A stretch of DNA of 64,000 nucleotides. Origin: Microvirga massiliensis. Lineage in GTDB: Bacteria; Pseudomonadota; Alphaproteobacteria; Rhizobiales; Beijerinckiaceae. Location of the stretch: NCBI RefSeq assembly GCF_001006805.1, contig NZ_LN811352.1, positions 618,454 through 682,453 on the forward strand. The letters run 5' to 3'. The position numbers and the translations under genes are program-made. Shown piece after piece: positions 26,423 to 34,305 of this stretch (position 1 is its first letter; every line of letters starts with the position of its first letter). The notes under the pieces were generated by a model. That model was not told the origin of the DNA. It worked only from the letters and a program-made list of their open reading frames with translations, and did not search any database.

Positions 26423-26524
26423 GGCGCTCTCGCCCCTGTGAAGTTGCCGTGTGGTTCCCGCACCTTCTGTCGTCACTGCGCGCCGCAGGCGCGACGCACT
26501 ACCCATCCCACCGCACTTCCGTCC

Positions 26525-26564
26525 TTGCGAGCCGAAGGCGAAGCAATCTACCCGTCGACGGATG
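26525..26564 (+). repeat. 40-base dispersed repeat, copy 1
   Basis: This stretch matches 55737-55776 at 39 of 40 positions. It lies in the roughly 260-base gap between murJ and the MFS gene, within a broader repeat-like segment containing GCCGCAGGCGC and ending near CGCAATGACGAA. Such elements are common in Hyphomicrobiales intergenic DNA. Confidence 0.8.
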
Positions 26565-26685
26565 TGCTCCTGGATTCCTCCGCTCCCCTCGCAATGACGA
26601 AAAGCGCGAGGCGAGCCGTGACTTCCAAATACTCAGCACTCATGCCAATTGACCCTCGGCACCGAACAGGCGGCAATCCTCCCGC

Positions 26686-27849
26686 ATGACATCCGACGTC
26701 TCCGCGCTTCGTCTCGCCCTCGGCGGCCTCCTGTCCCTTGCGGTCGCCATGGGGATCGGGCGCTTCGCCTACACGCCGCTCCTTCCTGAAATGGTGGCCA
26801 AGATACCCCTGTCGAATACTGCGGCAGGGCTGCTCGCCTCTTCGAATTTTCTCGGCTATCTCCTCGGCGCGCTCGCGGCCTCGCTTCCTGCCTTCTCGCA
26901 GCAGCGCCGCGTTCTTCTTTGGGCCTTTGCGACGAGCGGCATCACCACCGCATTGACCGGGGCATCTTCCGAAATCTGGTTTCTTCTCGCAGTGCGCTTC
27001 GCCGGCGGTGTGGCCAGTGCGTTCGTGTTCATTTTCGCGTCTTCCATCGTGCTGGCGCGCCTTGGCGAAATGGGACGCCCAGGTCTCACGGCCGTTCACT
27101 TCGCGGGAGTGGGCACGGGCATTGCCGCCTCGGCGGCACTCCTCGCAGCTCTGTCGGCCGTTGATTTTGGCTGGCGCGGCGCGTGGCTTGCGCTCGGTAT
27201 CGTCTCGCTGGCCGCTCTTCCGGCGGTGGCGCAACTCGTGGCAACGGCGCCATCCGGCGATCGAAGGACCTCTGGCCCGGCAACATCTCTCGATCTCACA
27301 TGGCCGCTGGTTGCTTTGATCGTAGCCTACGGGCTCTTCGGGTTCGGCTATGTCATCACGGCAACTTTCCTCGTCGCGATCGTCCGCGCGACAGCCGAGA
27401 TGCAGGCCTGGGAAGAGACGATATGGATCCTGTTTGGACTCGCCGCGATTCCGTCGGTCGCCCTCTGGTCGCAGCTCGCCATGCGCGCGGGTACGTTCGG
27501 CGTCATGGCGCTCGCCTGCATCGTCGAGGCCGTAGGAGTCGCTGCGAGCGTTCTCGTTCCTTCGCTCGCAGGCGCTATCCTGGCGAGCCTCTTTTTAGGG
27601 GGCACTTTCGTAGGCATCACGGCGCTCGGGCTTGTCGGCGCCCGCAGCCTGTCAAGCTCGGATCCGGCCCGCGTGACGGCCTTGATGACGGGATCGTTCG
27701 GAGCCGGGCAGATCGTCGGCCCCGCCTTCGCCGGCTTCGTCGTCGAGCGGACCGGGAATTACGTAGTGCCGACCCTCGCGGCGGCCTTGATGCTGCTTGT
27801 GGCAGCCGCGCTTTCGTTCGGCATCGCGCGGGTCCGACCCGCCCCATGA
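26686..27849 (+). CDS. YbfB/YjiJ family MFS transporter
   Basis: A 387-residue inner-membrane transporter with about 12 hydrophobic segments. The N-terminal AVAMGIGRFAYTPLLPEM block is diagnostic for the YbfB/YjiJ branch of the major facilitator superfamily, and RFAGGVASAFVFIFASS sits in the expected region. Substrates of this branch are unknown. It is preceded by a dispersed repeat, so it is probably transcribed on its own. The convergent DUF1194 gene ends 9 bases downstream. Confidence 0.88.
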   Translation: MTSDVSALRLALGGLLSLAVAMGIGRFAYTPLLPEMVAKIPLSNTAAGLLASSNFLGYLLGALAASLPAFSQQRRVLLWAFATSGITTALTGASSEIWFLLAVRFAGGVASAFVFIFASSIVLARLGEMGRPGLTAVHFAGVGTGIAASAALLAALSAVDFGWRGAWLALGIVSLAALPAVAQLVATAPSGDRRTSGPATSLDLTWPLVALIVAYGLFGFGYVITATFLVAIVRATAEMQAWEETIWILFGLAAIPSVALWSQLAMRAGTFGVMALACIVEAVGVAASVLVPSLAGAILASLFLGGTFVGITALGLVGARSLSSSDPARVTALMTGSFGAGQIVGPAFAGFVVERTGNYVVPTLAAALMLLVAAALSFGIARVRPAP

Positions 27850-27858
27850 GAGGGCCGG

Positions 27859-28572
27859 TCAATACCGGGCAAGTCGATCAGGATTGCGAAGATCGGCGAC
27901 CTCGGTGAGAAGCTTTCGCCTCGTGGCGAGGGCGAAGGGTCGTGTCGCGTCGGCAATCTCGACGAACGCACCCGGACCACCGATCACGCTCCCGGCATAG
28001 TAATCCTCCAGCGACATGCCTCCGGGACCGCCCGGTCGCCCACCGGGACGGCGGATCGCGAGGGCGTTGATCGTGAAGCCCTTCGCAAGGGCATCTGCCC
28101 GTGCCGCTGCGAGAGGACGGCCACCGATGTTCGGGCCGTCTCCCGAGACGTCGATCACCTTGCGGGTGCCGTCGAGCGCGTTGCTGTCGACGAGGCGCAC
28201 CGAATAGTCGATCGCGTTCGAGATCGAATTGTAGCCGTAGGCACCCCGCGGCGCGGAGACGAGCTTCTCCCCGAAGGCACGGGCGCTCGCCTCGTCGCGG
28301 ATCACGTGCCAGTCGACGATCAGGACTTGCGAGCTCGGGCCGCCCCATTCCATGTAGGCAACGGCGATGGCACCGATGAGACCGTTCCTGATGGCCGAAA
28401 GGACGTCCGCGCTGGTGAGCGCCTCGGCCCAGCCCTGACGCTGCAGCCGAAGCTCATCGTCGTCGATCGAGCCCGAGCCATCGGCGGCAAAGACGAGCTC
28501 GAGATCGACCGCTTCGGCGCGCGCCGGCAATGTCGCCCAGGCGAGAAACAGGACCATCAGAATCGCTCGCAT
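27859..28572 (-). CDS. Secreted DUF1194 (VWA-like) protein
   Basis: A 237-residue protein with a signal peptide (MRAILMVLFLAWATLPARAEA). ELVFAADGSGSIDDDELRLQ contains a DxSGS-like metal-ion-dependent adhesion site, and VIDVSGDGPNIGGRP is a second conserved block of DUF1194, a von Willebrand A-like family of alphaproteobacteria. GAGGGA precedes the ATG. It is probably periplasmic and may bind metal or another protein; function is unknown. Confidence 0.85.
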   Translation of the reverse strand: MRAILMVLFLAWATLPARAEAVDLELVFAADGSGSIDDDELRLQRQGWAEALTSADVLSAIRNGLIGAIAVAYMEWGGPSSQVLIVDWHVIRDEASARAFGEKLVSAPRGAYGYNSISNAIDYSVRLVDSNALDGTRKVIDVSGDGPNIGGRPLAAARADALAKGFTINALAIRRPGGRPGGPGGMSLEDYYAGSVIGGPGAFVEIADATRPFALATRRKLLTEVADLRNPDRLARY

Positions 28573-28672
28573 CGTCCCTCCTCATGCCATGCCAGGGACG
28601 GCTCCGGAGCGAACTCCTCAACGCGGAGCCGACTTCCTGGAACTGGACCGGCAGCGATCCTTGTCCAGCGGG

Positions 28673-29536
28673 TCAGGCCTGACCCGCATGTGCATAGGCC
28701 CAATAGAGTTCCCGCGATTTCCGGTAGAGCGGACCGGGCTGGAGATTGCGATCATCGATCCGCAGGACGGGCATCACCTTCGCGTAATTGCCGGAGGTGA
28801 AGATTTCGTCGGCCGCCTGGAAATCCTCATAGCGCAATGTCGTCTCATGAACTGGAATGCCATCCCCGCGGAGAAGCTGGATCACCCGCTGGCGGGTGAT
28901 TCCATTGAGGAAAGTCCCGTTCGGGATCGGCGTCAGGACGACACCGTCCTTCGCCATGAAGACGTTCGAGGTACCGGTCTCGGCCACGTTGCCGAGCGCG
29001 TCACAGACGAGGGCGTTGTCGAAGCCCTTGGCTTTCGCCTCCCACATGACTCGCGCATTGTTCGGATAAAGGCAGCCCGCCTTGGAATCGGTCGGCATGG
29101 ATTCGAGAGTCGGGCGTCGGAAGCTGGACTTCGTGATCGAGGAGCCGCCCGGAACCGGCATCGGAGCCTCGAACAGCGAGAGACAGAACCTCGTCGAATC
29201 CGGATCGGCAGCGACCGTGTACGGGCCCTCCGCTTCGCCCCAGTACATCGGCTTCACGTAGAGTGCCGTGTCGGGAGAAAACTTCCGCGCGCCTTCCCGA
29301 ACGAGATCGCAGATCGCATCCGCGCTCATCGTCGGCTTCAGCCCGAGCGTTTCTGCGGAGCGATTCACCCGGGCACAATGAAGATCCATGTCCGGCATCG
29401 TGCCTTCGAAGACGCGGGCACCGTCGAACACGCTCGACCCCAGCCAGGCAGCATGGGTCCGCGGGCCCATGATGGGCGGGTTCCCCTCGTGCCAGGAGCC
29501 ATCGATCCAGTTCCAGGTCTTCGAATACCACGCCAC
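28673..29536 (-). CDS. Class IV aminotransferase, branched-chain type
   Basis: A 287-residue PLP enzyme of the branched-chain/D-amino-acid aminotransferase fold. HAAWLGSSVFDGARVFEG, the putative PLP lysine in DSKAGCLYPNNARVMWEA, and AETGTSNVFMAKDG (cofactor phosphate region) are in order. It is likely a branched-chain aminotransferase making or degrading Val, Leu and Ile. It is slightly short for IlvE, and the exact substrate is not provable from sequence. The GTG start has AAGGA upstream. It is a single-gene unit. Confidence 0.83.
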   Translation of the reverse strand: MAWYSKTWNWIDGSWHEGNPPIMGPRTHAAWLGSSVFDGARVFEGTMPDMDLHCARVNRSAETLGLKPTMSADAICDLVREGARKFSPDTALYVKPMYWGEAEGPYTVAADPDSTRFCLSLFEAPMPVPGGSSITKSSFRRPTLESMPTDSKAGCLYPNNARVMWEAKAKGFDNALVCDALGNVAETGTSNVFMAKDGVVLTPIPNGTFLNGITRQRVIQLLRGDGIPVHETTLRYEDFQAADEIFTSGNYAKVMPVLRIDDRNLQPGPLYRKSRELYWAYAHAGQA

Positions 29537-29718
29537 GGCTCATCCTTTCGTCGATGCTGCCGCATCGAAACCCCCCTTCGATCCACCCGTCAACCGTAGA
29601 AACCGCAACAGCTATGACGTCTGCTGATCGGTGCGAGAACCGACATTGATGAATCGTCGTCTCATCTCGGCGAACCCGGGGAGGCTTCATTTGGCGCCGG
29701 ATCACCATAGAATGAAGC

Positions 29719-30408
29719 ATGGAACCAATGCCCGCTCTGCTCTCCCGCATCAAGGCCATCGCCTTCGATGCCTATGGCACACTCTTCGATGTCCATTCCG
29801 CGGTCGGACGGCATGCAGCCAGTATCGGACCCGACGCGGCACGGCTTTCCGAAATCTGGCGAGCCAAACAGCTCGAATATTCTTGGGTTCTCTCGCTCGC
29901 GGAGCGATACGAGCCGTTTTCGCTCCTCACCGAGCGGGCACTGGACTTTGCCCTTGCCCGCTGTCCCGAAGTCGACCGGTCCCTGCGGAAGGATCTTCTT
30001 GCCGCATACCGGACACTCGACGCCTTCCCGGAAGTGCCGCATGTCCTCGAGCGCCTGAACACGCACTCGCTCCGGACCGTGATCCTGTCGAACGGCGACC
30101 CTGGAATGCTGCTCGATGCGATCGCCTCTGCACAGGTCGCAGACCGGATCGATCTCGTCCTCTCGGTCGATTCCGTGCGGACCTACAAGACGAGCCCACG
30201 CGCCTATGAACTCGTGACAAGCGCACTGCAGGTCCGGCCCCGCGACGTGGTTTTCGTCTCGTCCAACCGCTGGGATATCGCCGGGGCCGCCGCTTTCGGT
30301 TTTAAACCGGTCTGGGTCAACCGCTCCGGCATGCCCGAGGAATATCCGGGACTCGAACCCATCGCGACGATCCCGGACCTTACTGTTCTTGGCCGCCCGG
30401 ACGATTGA
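29719..30408 (+). CDS. Haloacid dehalogenase type II (HAD superfamily)
   Basis: A 229-residue soluble hydrolase. The nucleophile aspartate is in AIAFDAYGTLFDVHSAVGR, motif II in TVILSNGDPGML, the lysine in VDSVRTYKTSPRAYEL, and motif IV-like FVSSNRWDIAGAAAFGF. These are the (S)-2-haloacid dehalogenase (HAD type II) positions, including the conserved SSN-WD block. It would hydrolyse 2-haloalkanoates to 2-hydroxyacids; a related phosphatase activity cannot be excluded. It is convergent with the M20 peptidase gene across a terminator-like hairpin. Confidence 0.88.
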   Translation: MEPMPALLSRIKAIAFDAYGTLFDVHSAVGRHAASIGPDAARLSEIWRAKQLEYSWVLSLAERYEPFSLLTERALDFALARCPEVDRSLRKDLLAAYRTLDAFPEVPHVLERLNTHSLRTVILSNGDPGMLLDAIASAQVADRIDLVLSVDSVRTYKTSPRAYELVTSALQVRPRDVVFVSSNRWDIAGAAAFGFKPVWVNRSGMPEEYPGLEPIATIPDLTVLGRPDD

Positions 30409-30457
30409 CGTCCGGAGCAGGTCCGCGGACCTCGCTCCGGTGCACCGAATGACAGCA

Positions 30458-30484
30458 CACTCCGCTGGTCGCGGAGTGCTTTCG
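30458..30484. terminator. Bidirectional terminator candidate
   Basis: CACTCCGC (30458-30465) pairs perfectly with GCGGAGTG (30471-30478) around a five-base loop and is followed by CTTTCGTCT. It lies between the convergent haloacid dehalogenase and M20 peptidase genes. Confidence 0.6.
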
Positions 30485-30501
30485 TCTCTGCGAGAGCGGG
30501 C

Positions 30502-31884
30502 CTACTCTGCCAGCACTGCGAGAATGCGCGCCCAGCTGCGCGCGCCCTTATGGAAGCTCGTCAGATCGTATTTCTCATTCGGTGAATGCACGCGATCGTC
30601 GTCGAGGCCGAAGCCGACGAGCAGCGTGTCGAGGCCGAGCGTGCGCTTGAAATCTCCGACGATTGGGATCGATCCGCCCGAGCCGATCGTGACCGCTTCC
30701 CGCCCCCACTCCTTCGAGAGTGCGGCCTTTGCCTTCGCGAGCGACGGCATGTCGTAGGGAAGCTGGATCGCGCGCGAACCCTTGTGCTTCACGAACTCGA
30801 CCGAGCAATCGGCCGGAATGCGCGCGCGCACGAAAGCCTTGAAGGATTCCGAGATTCGCTCCGGATCCTGGTCGCCGACGAGACGGAATGAAATCTTCGC
30901 GCTCGCCTCGGCCGCGATGACGGTCTTCGCACCGACGCCGGTATAGCCGCCGATGATACCGTTCACGTCACAGGTCGGGCGGGATTGGATCTGCTCGATG
31001 AGCATCCGGTCCTTCTCACCCGCGGGCTCCCGCAGCCCAATCGGGCCGAGGAAGCTCTCGGGCGTGAGCCCCAACGATCGCCACTGCTCCAGCACGGCTT
31101 CAGGTGTCTCCGGGACGCCGTCGTAAAAGCCCGGGACCATGATGCGGCCGTTCTCGTCGTGGAGATCCGCGATGATCCGCGCCAGGACGCGGACCGGGTT
31201 CTGCGCGCCACCGCCGAACAACCCCGAATGGAGGTCGCGGTCCGCACAGCGCACGATGACCTCTTCGTAGACGAGGCCCCGCAGTGCCGACGTGATGCTC
31301 GGCGTCTGCTGGTCCCACATCCCCGTGTCGCAGACGAGGGCGACGTCGGCCTTCAGCTCGTCCTTGTTGGTCTCGACAAATTCCGGAAGAAACTTCGATC
31401 CGTCCTCCTCGGCACCCTCGATCAGGAACGTGACGTCGACGGGAAGGCGGCCGGTCACAGCCTTGAACGCCCGGCAGGCCTCCACGAAGGTCATGACCTG
31501 CCCCTTGTCGTCGCAAGCGCCGCGCGCGCTGATCACCCGGCGTCCGTCCGGCAGCGTGACCATCCGGGGCTCGAAAGGCGGCGTTTCCCAGAGATCCAGC
31601 GGGTCGACCGGCTGTACGTCATAGTGGCCGTAGAAGAGGACATGCGGGCGCTCACCGGCGGTGGCATGGCCGAGCACGACCGGATGGCCGCCCGTCTCGC
31701 GCAGCGATGCGCTCACGCCGAGCTCCGCGAGGTCGGATTTCAGCCACTCGGCCGCCTTTCGGCAATCCTGCGCATAGGCCGGATCCGTGGAGATCGAGGG
31801 AATTCTCAGCCAGGTGAAAAGCCTCTCGAGCGACGAGTCGAGATCGGCATCGATGCGAGCGAGAACCTGGTCGAGTTGCGACAT
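30502..31884 (-). CDS. M20 family metallopeptidase/dipeptidase
   Basis: A 460-residue di-zinc peptidase. Metal ligands are visible in FYGHYDVQPVDP, GACDDKGQ, the EE pair of EGAEEDGS, VCDTGMW and DRVHSPNEKYDL. The length and the FYGHYDVQP block fit the PepV/carnosinase-like dipeptidase branch of M20, which hydrolyses dipeptides. I chose the ATG at 31884 (protein begins SQLDQVLARID); an upstream TTG adds 18 low-complexity residues. It is cytoplasmic. The HerA-like ATPase gene ends about 80 bases upstream on the same strand. Confidence 0.9.
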   Translation of the reverse strand: MSQLDQVLARIDADLDSSLERLFTWLRIPSISTDPAYAQDCRKAAEWLKSDLAELGVSASLRETGGHPVVLGHATAGERPHVLFYGHYDVQPVDPLDLWETPPFEPRMVTLPDGRRVISARGACDDKGQVMTFVEACRAFKAVTGRLPVDVTFLIEGAEEDGSKFLPEFVETNKDELKADVALVCDTGMWDQQTPSITSALRGLVYEEVIVRCADRDLHSGLFGGGAQNPVRVLARIIADLHDENGRIMVPGFYDGVPETPEAVLEQWRSLGLTPESFLGPIGLREPAGEKDRMLIEQIQSRPTCDVNGIIGGYTGVGAKTVIAAEASAKISFRLVGDQDPERISESFKAFVRARIPADCSVEFVKHKGSRAIQLPYDMPSLAKAKAALSKEWGREAVTIGSGGSIPIVGDFKRTLGLDTLLVGFGLDDDRVHSPNEKYDLTSFHKGARSWARILAVLAE

Positions 31885-31962
31885 GGAAGAACGATCCTGA
31901 GCGGGCGCCGGGGCGCTGGAAGGGTCAGCTACTCCCAATCGCGTCGATCCCGCAAGGGAGGC

Positions 31963-33498
31963 TCAGCGCTTGAGGATTCCACCCAGCGTGCCGCGGACGA
32001 CGGCACGGCCGATGGAGCTGCCGCGTTGGCCACCGAGCACGCGCCCGAGCTCCGCAGCCAATCCGCCGATCGTTTGGTTCACGACCGTGCGGGTCACTTC
32101 GCGGGCCACGGTCTGGCCGACGCTCAATGTCTCGCCCTTCTTGCGCGTCGTGCCGAACATGGAGCCGATCATGTCGAGAAGGCCGCCGCCACTCTGTGCT
32201 TCTTGCCCCGCGGCGGCCTGATGGGCCCGCTTCGCGAGAAGTTCATAGGCGGATTCCTGATCGATCGGCTGGTCGTATTTCCCACGCAGAGGGCTTGCCG
32301 CAATGATCTGCTGACGCGCAGCGGAGTCGATCGGCCCGACTTGGCCACTCGGGGGAGCGATCAGCGTTCGCTCCACCATCGAGGGCACCCCCTTTCCTTC
32401 CAGCATCGAAACGAGAGCCTCGCCGACGCCGAGTTCCGTGATCGCCTTTTCGGTATTGAAAGCGGGATTCTGACGGAATGTTTCGGCTGCGACGCGGACT
32501 GCCTTCTGGTCACGGGGTGTGAAGGCGCGCAGGGCATGCTGGACGCGGTTGCCGAGCTGCGCGAGGACGGATTCCGGCACGTCGGCCGGGTTCTGCGTGA
32601 TGAAGTAGACACCGACTCCCTTGGACCGGATCAGGCGAACGACGCGCTCAACAGCATCGAGGAGCGCACGCGGCGCATCGTCGAATAGCATGTGGGCTTC
32701 GTCGAAGAAGAACACGAGCTTCGGCTTGTCGAGATCGCCGACTTCCGGAAGCTCCTCGAAGAGTTCCGACATCAGCCAGAGCAGGAACGTCGCGTAGAGC
32801 CGCGGATTGTTCATCAGCTTGTCGGCGGCCAGGATATTGATGACACCGCGGCCGTCTCGGTCCGTGCGCATCAGATCGCCGATTTGGAGCGCCGGCTCGC
32901 CGAGAAACTCCTCGCCCTTCTGATTTTCCAGGACGAGCAACTGGCGCTGAATCGCACCGACGGATGCTTTCGAGACGTTGCCGTATTCCGCCGTCAGCTT
33001 CTGCGCGTTCTCGGCAATGAACTGGAGCAGCGCACGCAGATCCTTGAGGTCGAGGAGGAGCAGGCCCTGCTCGTCGGCAACCCGGAACGCGATATTGAGG
33101 ACACCTTCCTGGGTATCGTTGAGATCGAGCAGGCGCGACAGCAGGAGCGGTCCCATCTCGCTGACCGTCGCCCGCACACGATGACCCTGCTCGCCGAACA
33201 GGTCCCAGAAGACGACCGGAAGACGGTCCGGCACGTATTCGATGCCGATGTCCTTCGCGCGCTGCACGAAAGGCGGCTTCGCAGTGCCGGGCGCCGCGAC
33301 GCCGGACAGATCACCCTTGATGTCGGCCGCGAAGACCGGAACGCCCGCGCTCGAGAAACCTTCTGCCAGTACCTGCAGGGAGACCGTCTTGCCGGTTCCG
33401 GTCGCGCCCGTGATGAGGCCATGCCGGTTGGCGAGGCGGAGGTCGAGATATTCGGGCTTGGTGCTCTTCCCGATGAGAATTTTGCCGTCTTCGAGCAT
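31963..33498 (-). CDS. DUF853 HerA-like ATPase (YjgR type)
   Basis: A 511-residue P-loop ATPase. Walker A is GATGTGKT at residues 31-38 and Walker B is LVFFFDEAH at about 261-269. YFITQNPADVPESVLAQLGN and HALRAFTPRDQKAV follow, as in the DUF853/YjgR family related to the HerA/FtsK helicase group. The C-terminal Gly-rich helix region (GGLAAELGRVLGGQRGSSIG) is typical. The biological role of YjgR proteins is not settled. It is divergent from the small DUF2267-like gene. Confidence 0.88.
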   Translation of the reverse strand: MLEDGKILIGKSTKPEYLDLRLANRHGLITGATGTGKTVSLQVLAEGFSSAGVPVFAADIKGDLSGVAAPGTAKPPFVQRAKDIGIEYVPDRLPVVFWDLFGEQGHRVRATVSEMGPLLLSRLLDLNDTQEGVLNIAFRVADEQGLLLLDLKDLRALLQFIAENAQKLTAEYGNVSKASVGAIQRQLLVLENQKGEEFLGEPALQIGDLMRTDRDGRGVINILAADKLMNNPRLYATFLLWLMSELFEELPEVGDLDKPKLVFFFDEAHMLFDDAPRALLDAVERVVRLIRSKGVGVYFITQNPADVPESVLAQLGNRVQHALRAFTPRDQKAVRVAAETFRQNPAFNTEKAITELGVGEALVSMLEGKGVPSMVERTLIAPPSGQVGPIDSAARQQIIAASPLRGKYDQPIDQESAYELLAKRAHQAAAGQEAQSGGGLLDMIGSMFGTTRKKGETLSVGQTVAREVTRTVVNQTIGGLAAELGRVLGGQRGSSIGRAVVRGTLGGILKR

Positions 33499-33815
33499 GG
33501 TGCCTCCGGTCGTGTCATGAAACTATGCAAATCGCAGAGCGGTTTCCACTCCGGCGATAGCATCGGACCCAGAAGTAGACTCCACTTTCGGGGCCAATCC
33601 GATGCTTCGGTCCTTGAGCGGCGCATCGTGCGGAAATGGGGACCCACCGTTCCGCACAATGCGCGAACGTCTTGATTTCATCGTGTCCGGCGCGACCTAA
33701 TCCGGCGGAGCGGACAGGCGATTCCGTCGGCACGGACGGATCCGGCGCGGTCAACGAAATGTGAAAATGTCGGCGTAGGCATGACCTGATCCGGCAAGGT
33801 GGACGGGAGATCGAG
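33499..33815. other. Divergent intergenic region with direct repeats
   Basis: About 315 bases with no supported gene. Two 21-base segments at 33695-33715 and 33784-33804 agree at 16 positions (core ACCTxATCCGGC), and a third ATCCGGC occurs near 33740. A seven-base inverted repeat (TGCGGAA/TTCCGCA) lies around 33629-33656. These may be regulator sites for the divergent genes. Confidence 0.4.
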
Positions 33816-34193
33816 ATGGAAGAACTTCTCGCGCGGGTGACCCAGGCGACGGGACTCGATGCGGAGACCGCGACGAGCGCCATCGGCATCATTCTGAACT
33901 TTCTCAGGAAGGAGGGCCCGCCCGCCGAGGTGGATCAGCTTCTGGCCTCCATGCCGGGGGCCGAAAGCGCCATGGGGGCCGGCGCCGGCCAGGGAGGCGG
34001 TCTCATGGACATGGTCGGGGGAATGGGCGGCGGCGTGATGGCTCTCGGGGGCCAGCTCATGAGCGCTGGCGTGTCCATGGGGCAGATGCAGCCGCTCGGC
34101 CGTGAGCTGTTCGCGTTCGGCCGCGAAAGGGCCGGCGAGGACGTCATGGGTGCGATCGTCGGGTCGATCCCCGGGCTGTCGCAATTCGTGTAG
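33816..34193 (+). CDS. Small DUF2267-like helical protein
   Basis: A 125-residue protein. Its N-terminal half (LLARVTQATGLDAETATSAI followed by ILNFLRKEGPPAEVDQLLASM) is a helical unit resembling DUF2267 proteins. A Gly/Met-rich middle (GLMDMVGGMGGGVMALGGQL) follows, and the C-terminus is helical. No catalytic motif is visible. GGGAG precedes the ATG at good spacing. Function is unknown; the gene is divergent from the HerA-like ATPase. Confidence 0.65.
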   Translation: MEELLARVTQATGLDAETATSAIGIILNFLRKEGPPAEVDQLLASMPGAESAMGAGAGQGGGLMDMVGGMGGGVMALGGQLMSAGVSMGQMQPLGRELFAFGRERAGEDVMGAIVGSIPGLSQFV

Positions 34194-34305
34194 GCTCCGC
34201 GCGCGGGAGATCGTCGACCGGCCTCCTTCGCTCCACAAGAAGCTTCGGTCTTGGCGGAAAGCTTCGCGTGTTGCAGAGAGGGCCGCTGCTGACCGAAGGT
34301 TTCCC

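Noticed and set aside
23795-26506. Minus-strand open frame of 903 codons opposite the GT2 gene and murJ
   Set aside because: Composition is Arg/Glu/Gly/His-rich without domains, and the plus strand encodes two clear proteins over the same span. It is a high-G+C shadow frame.
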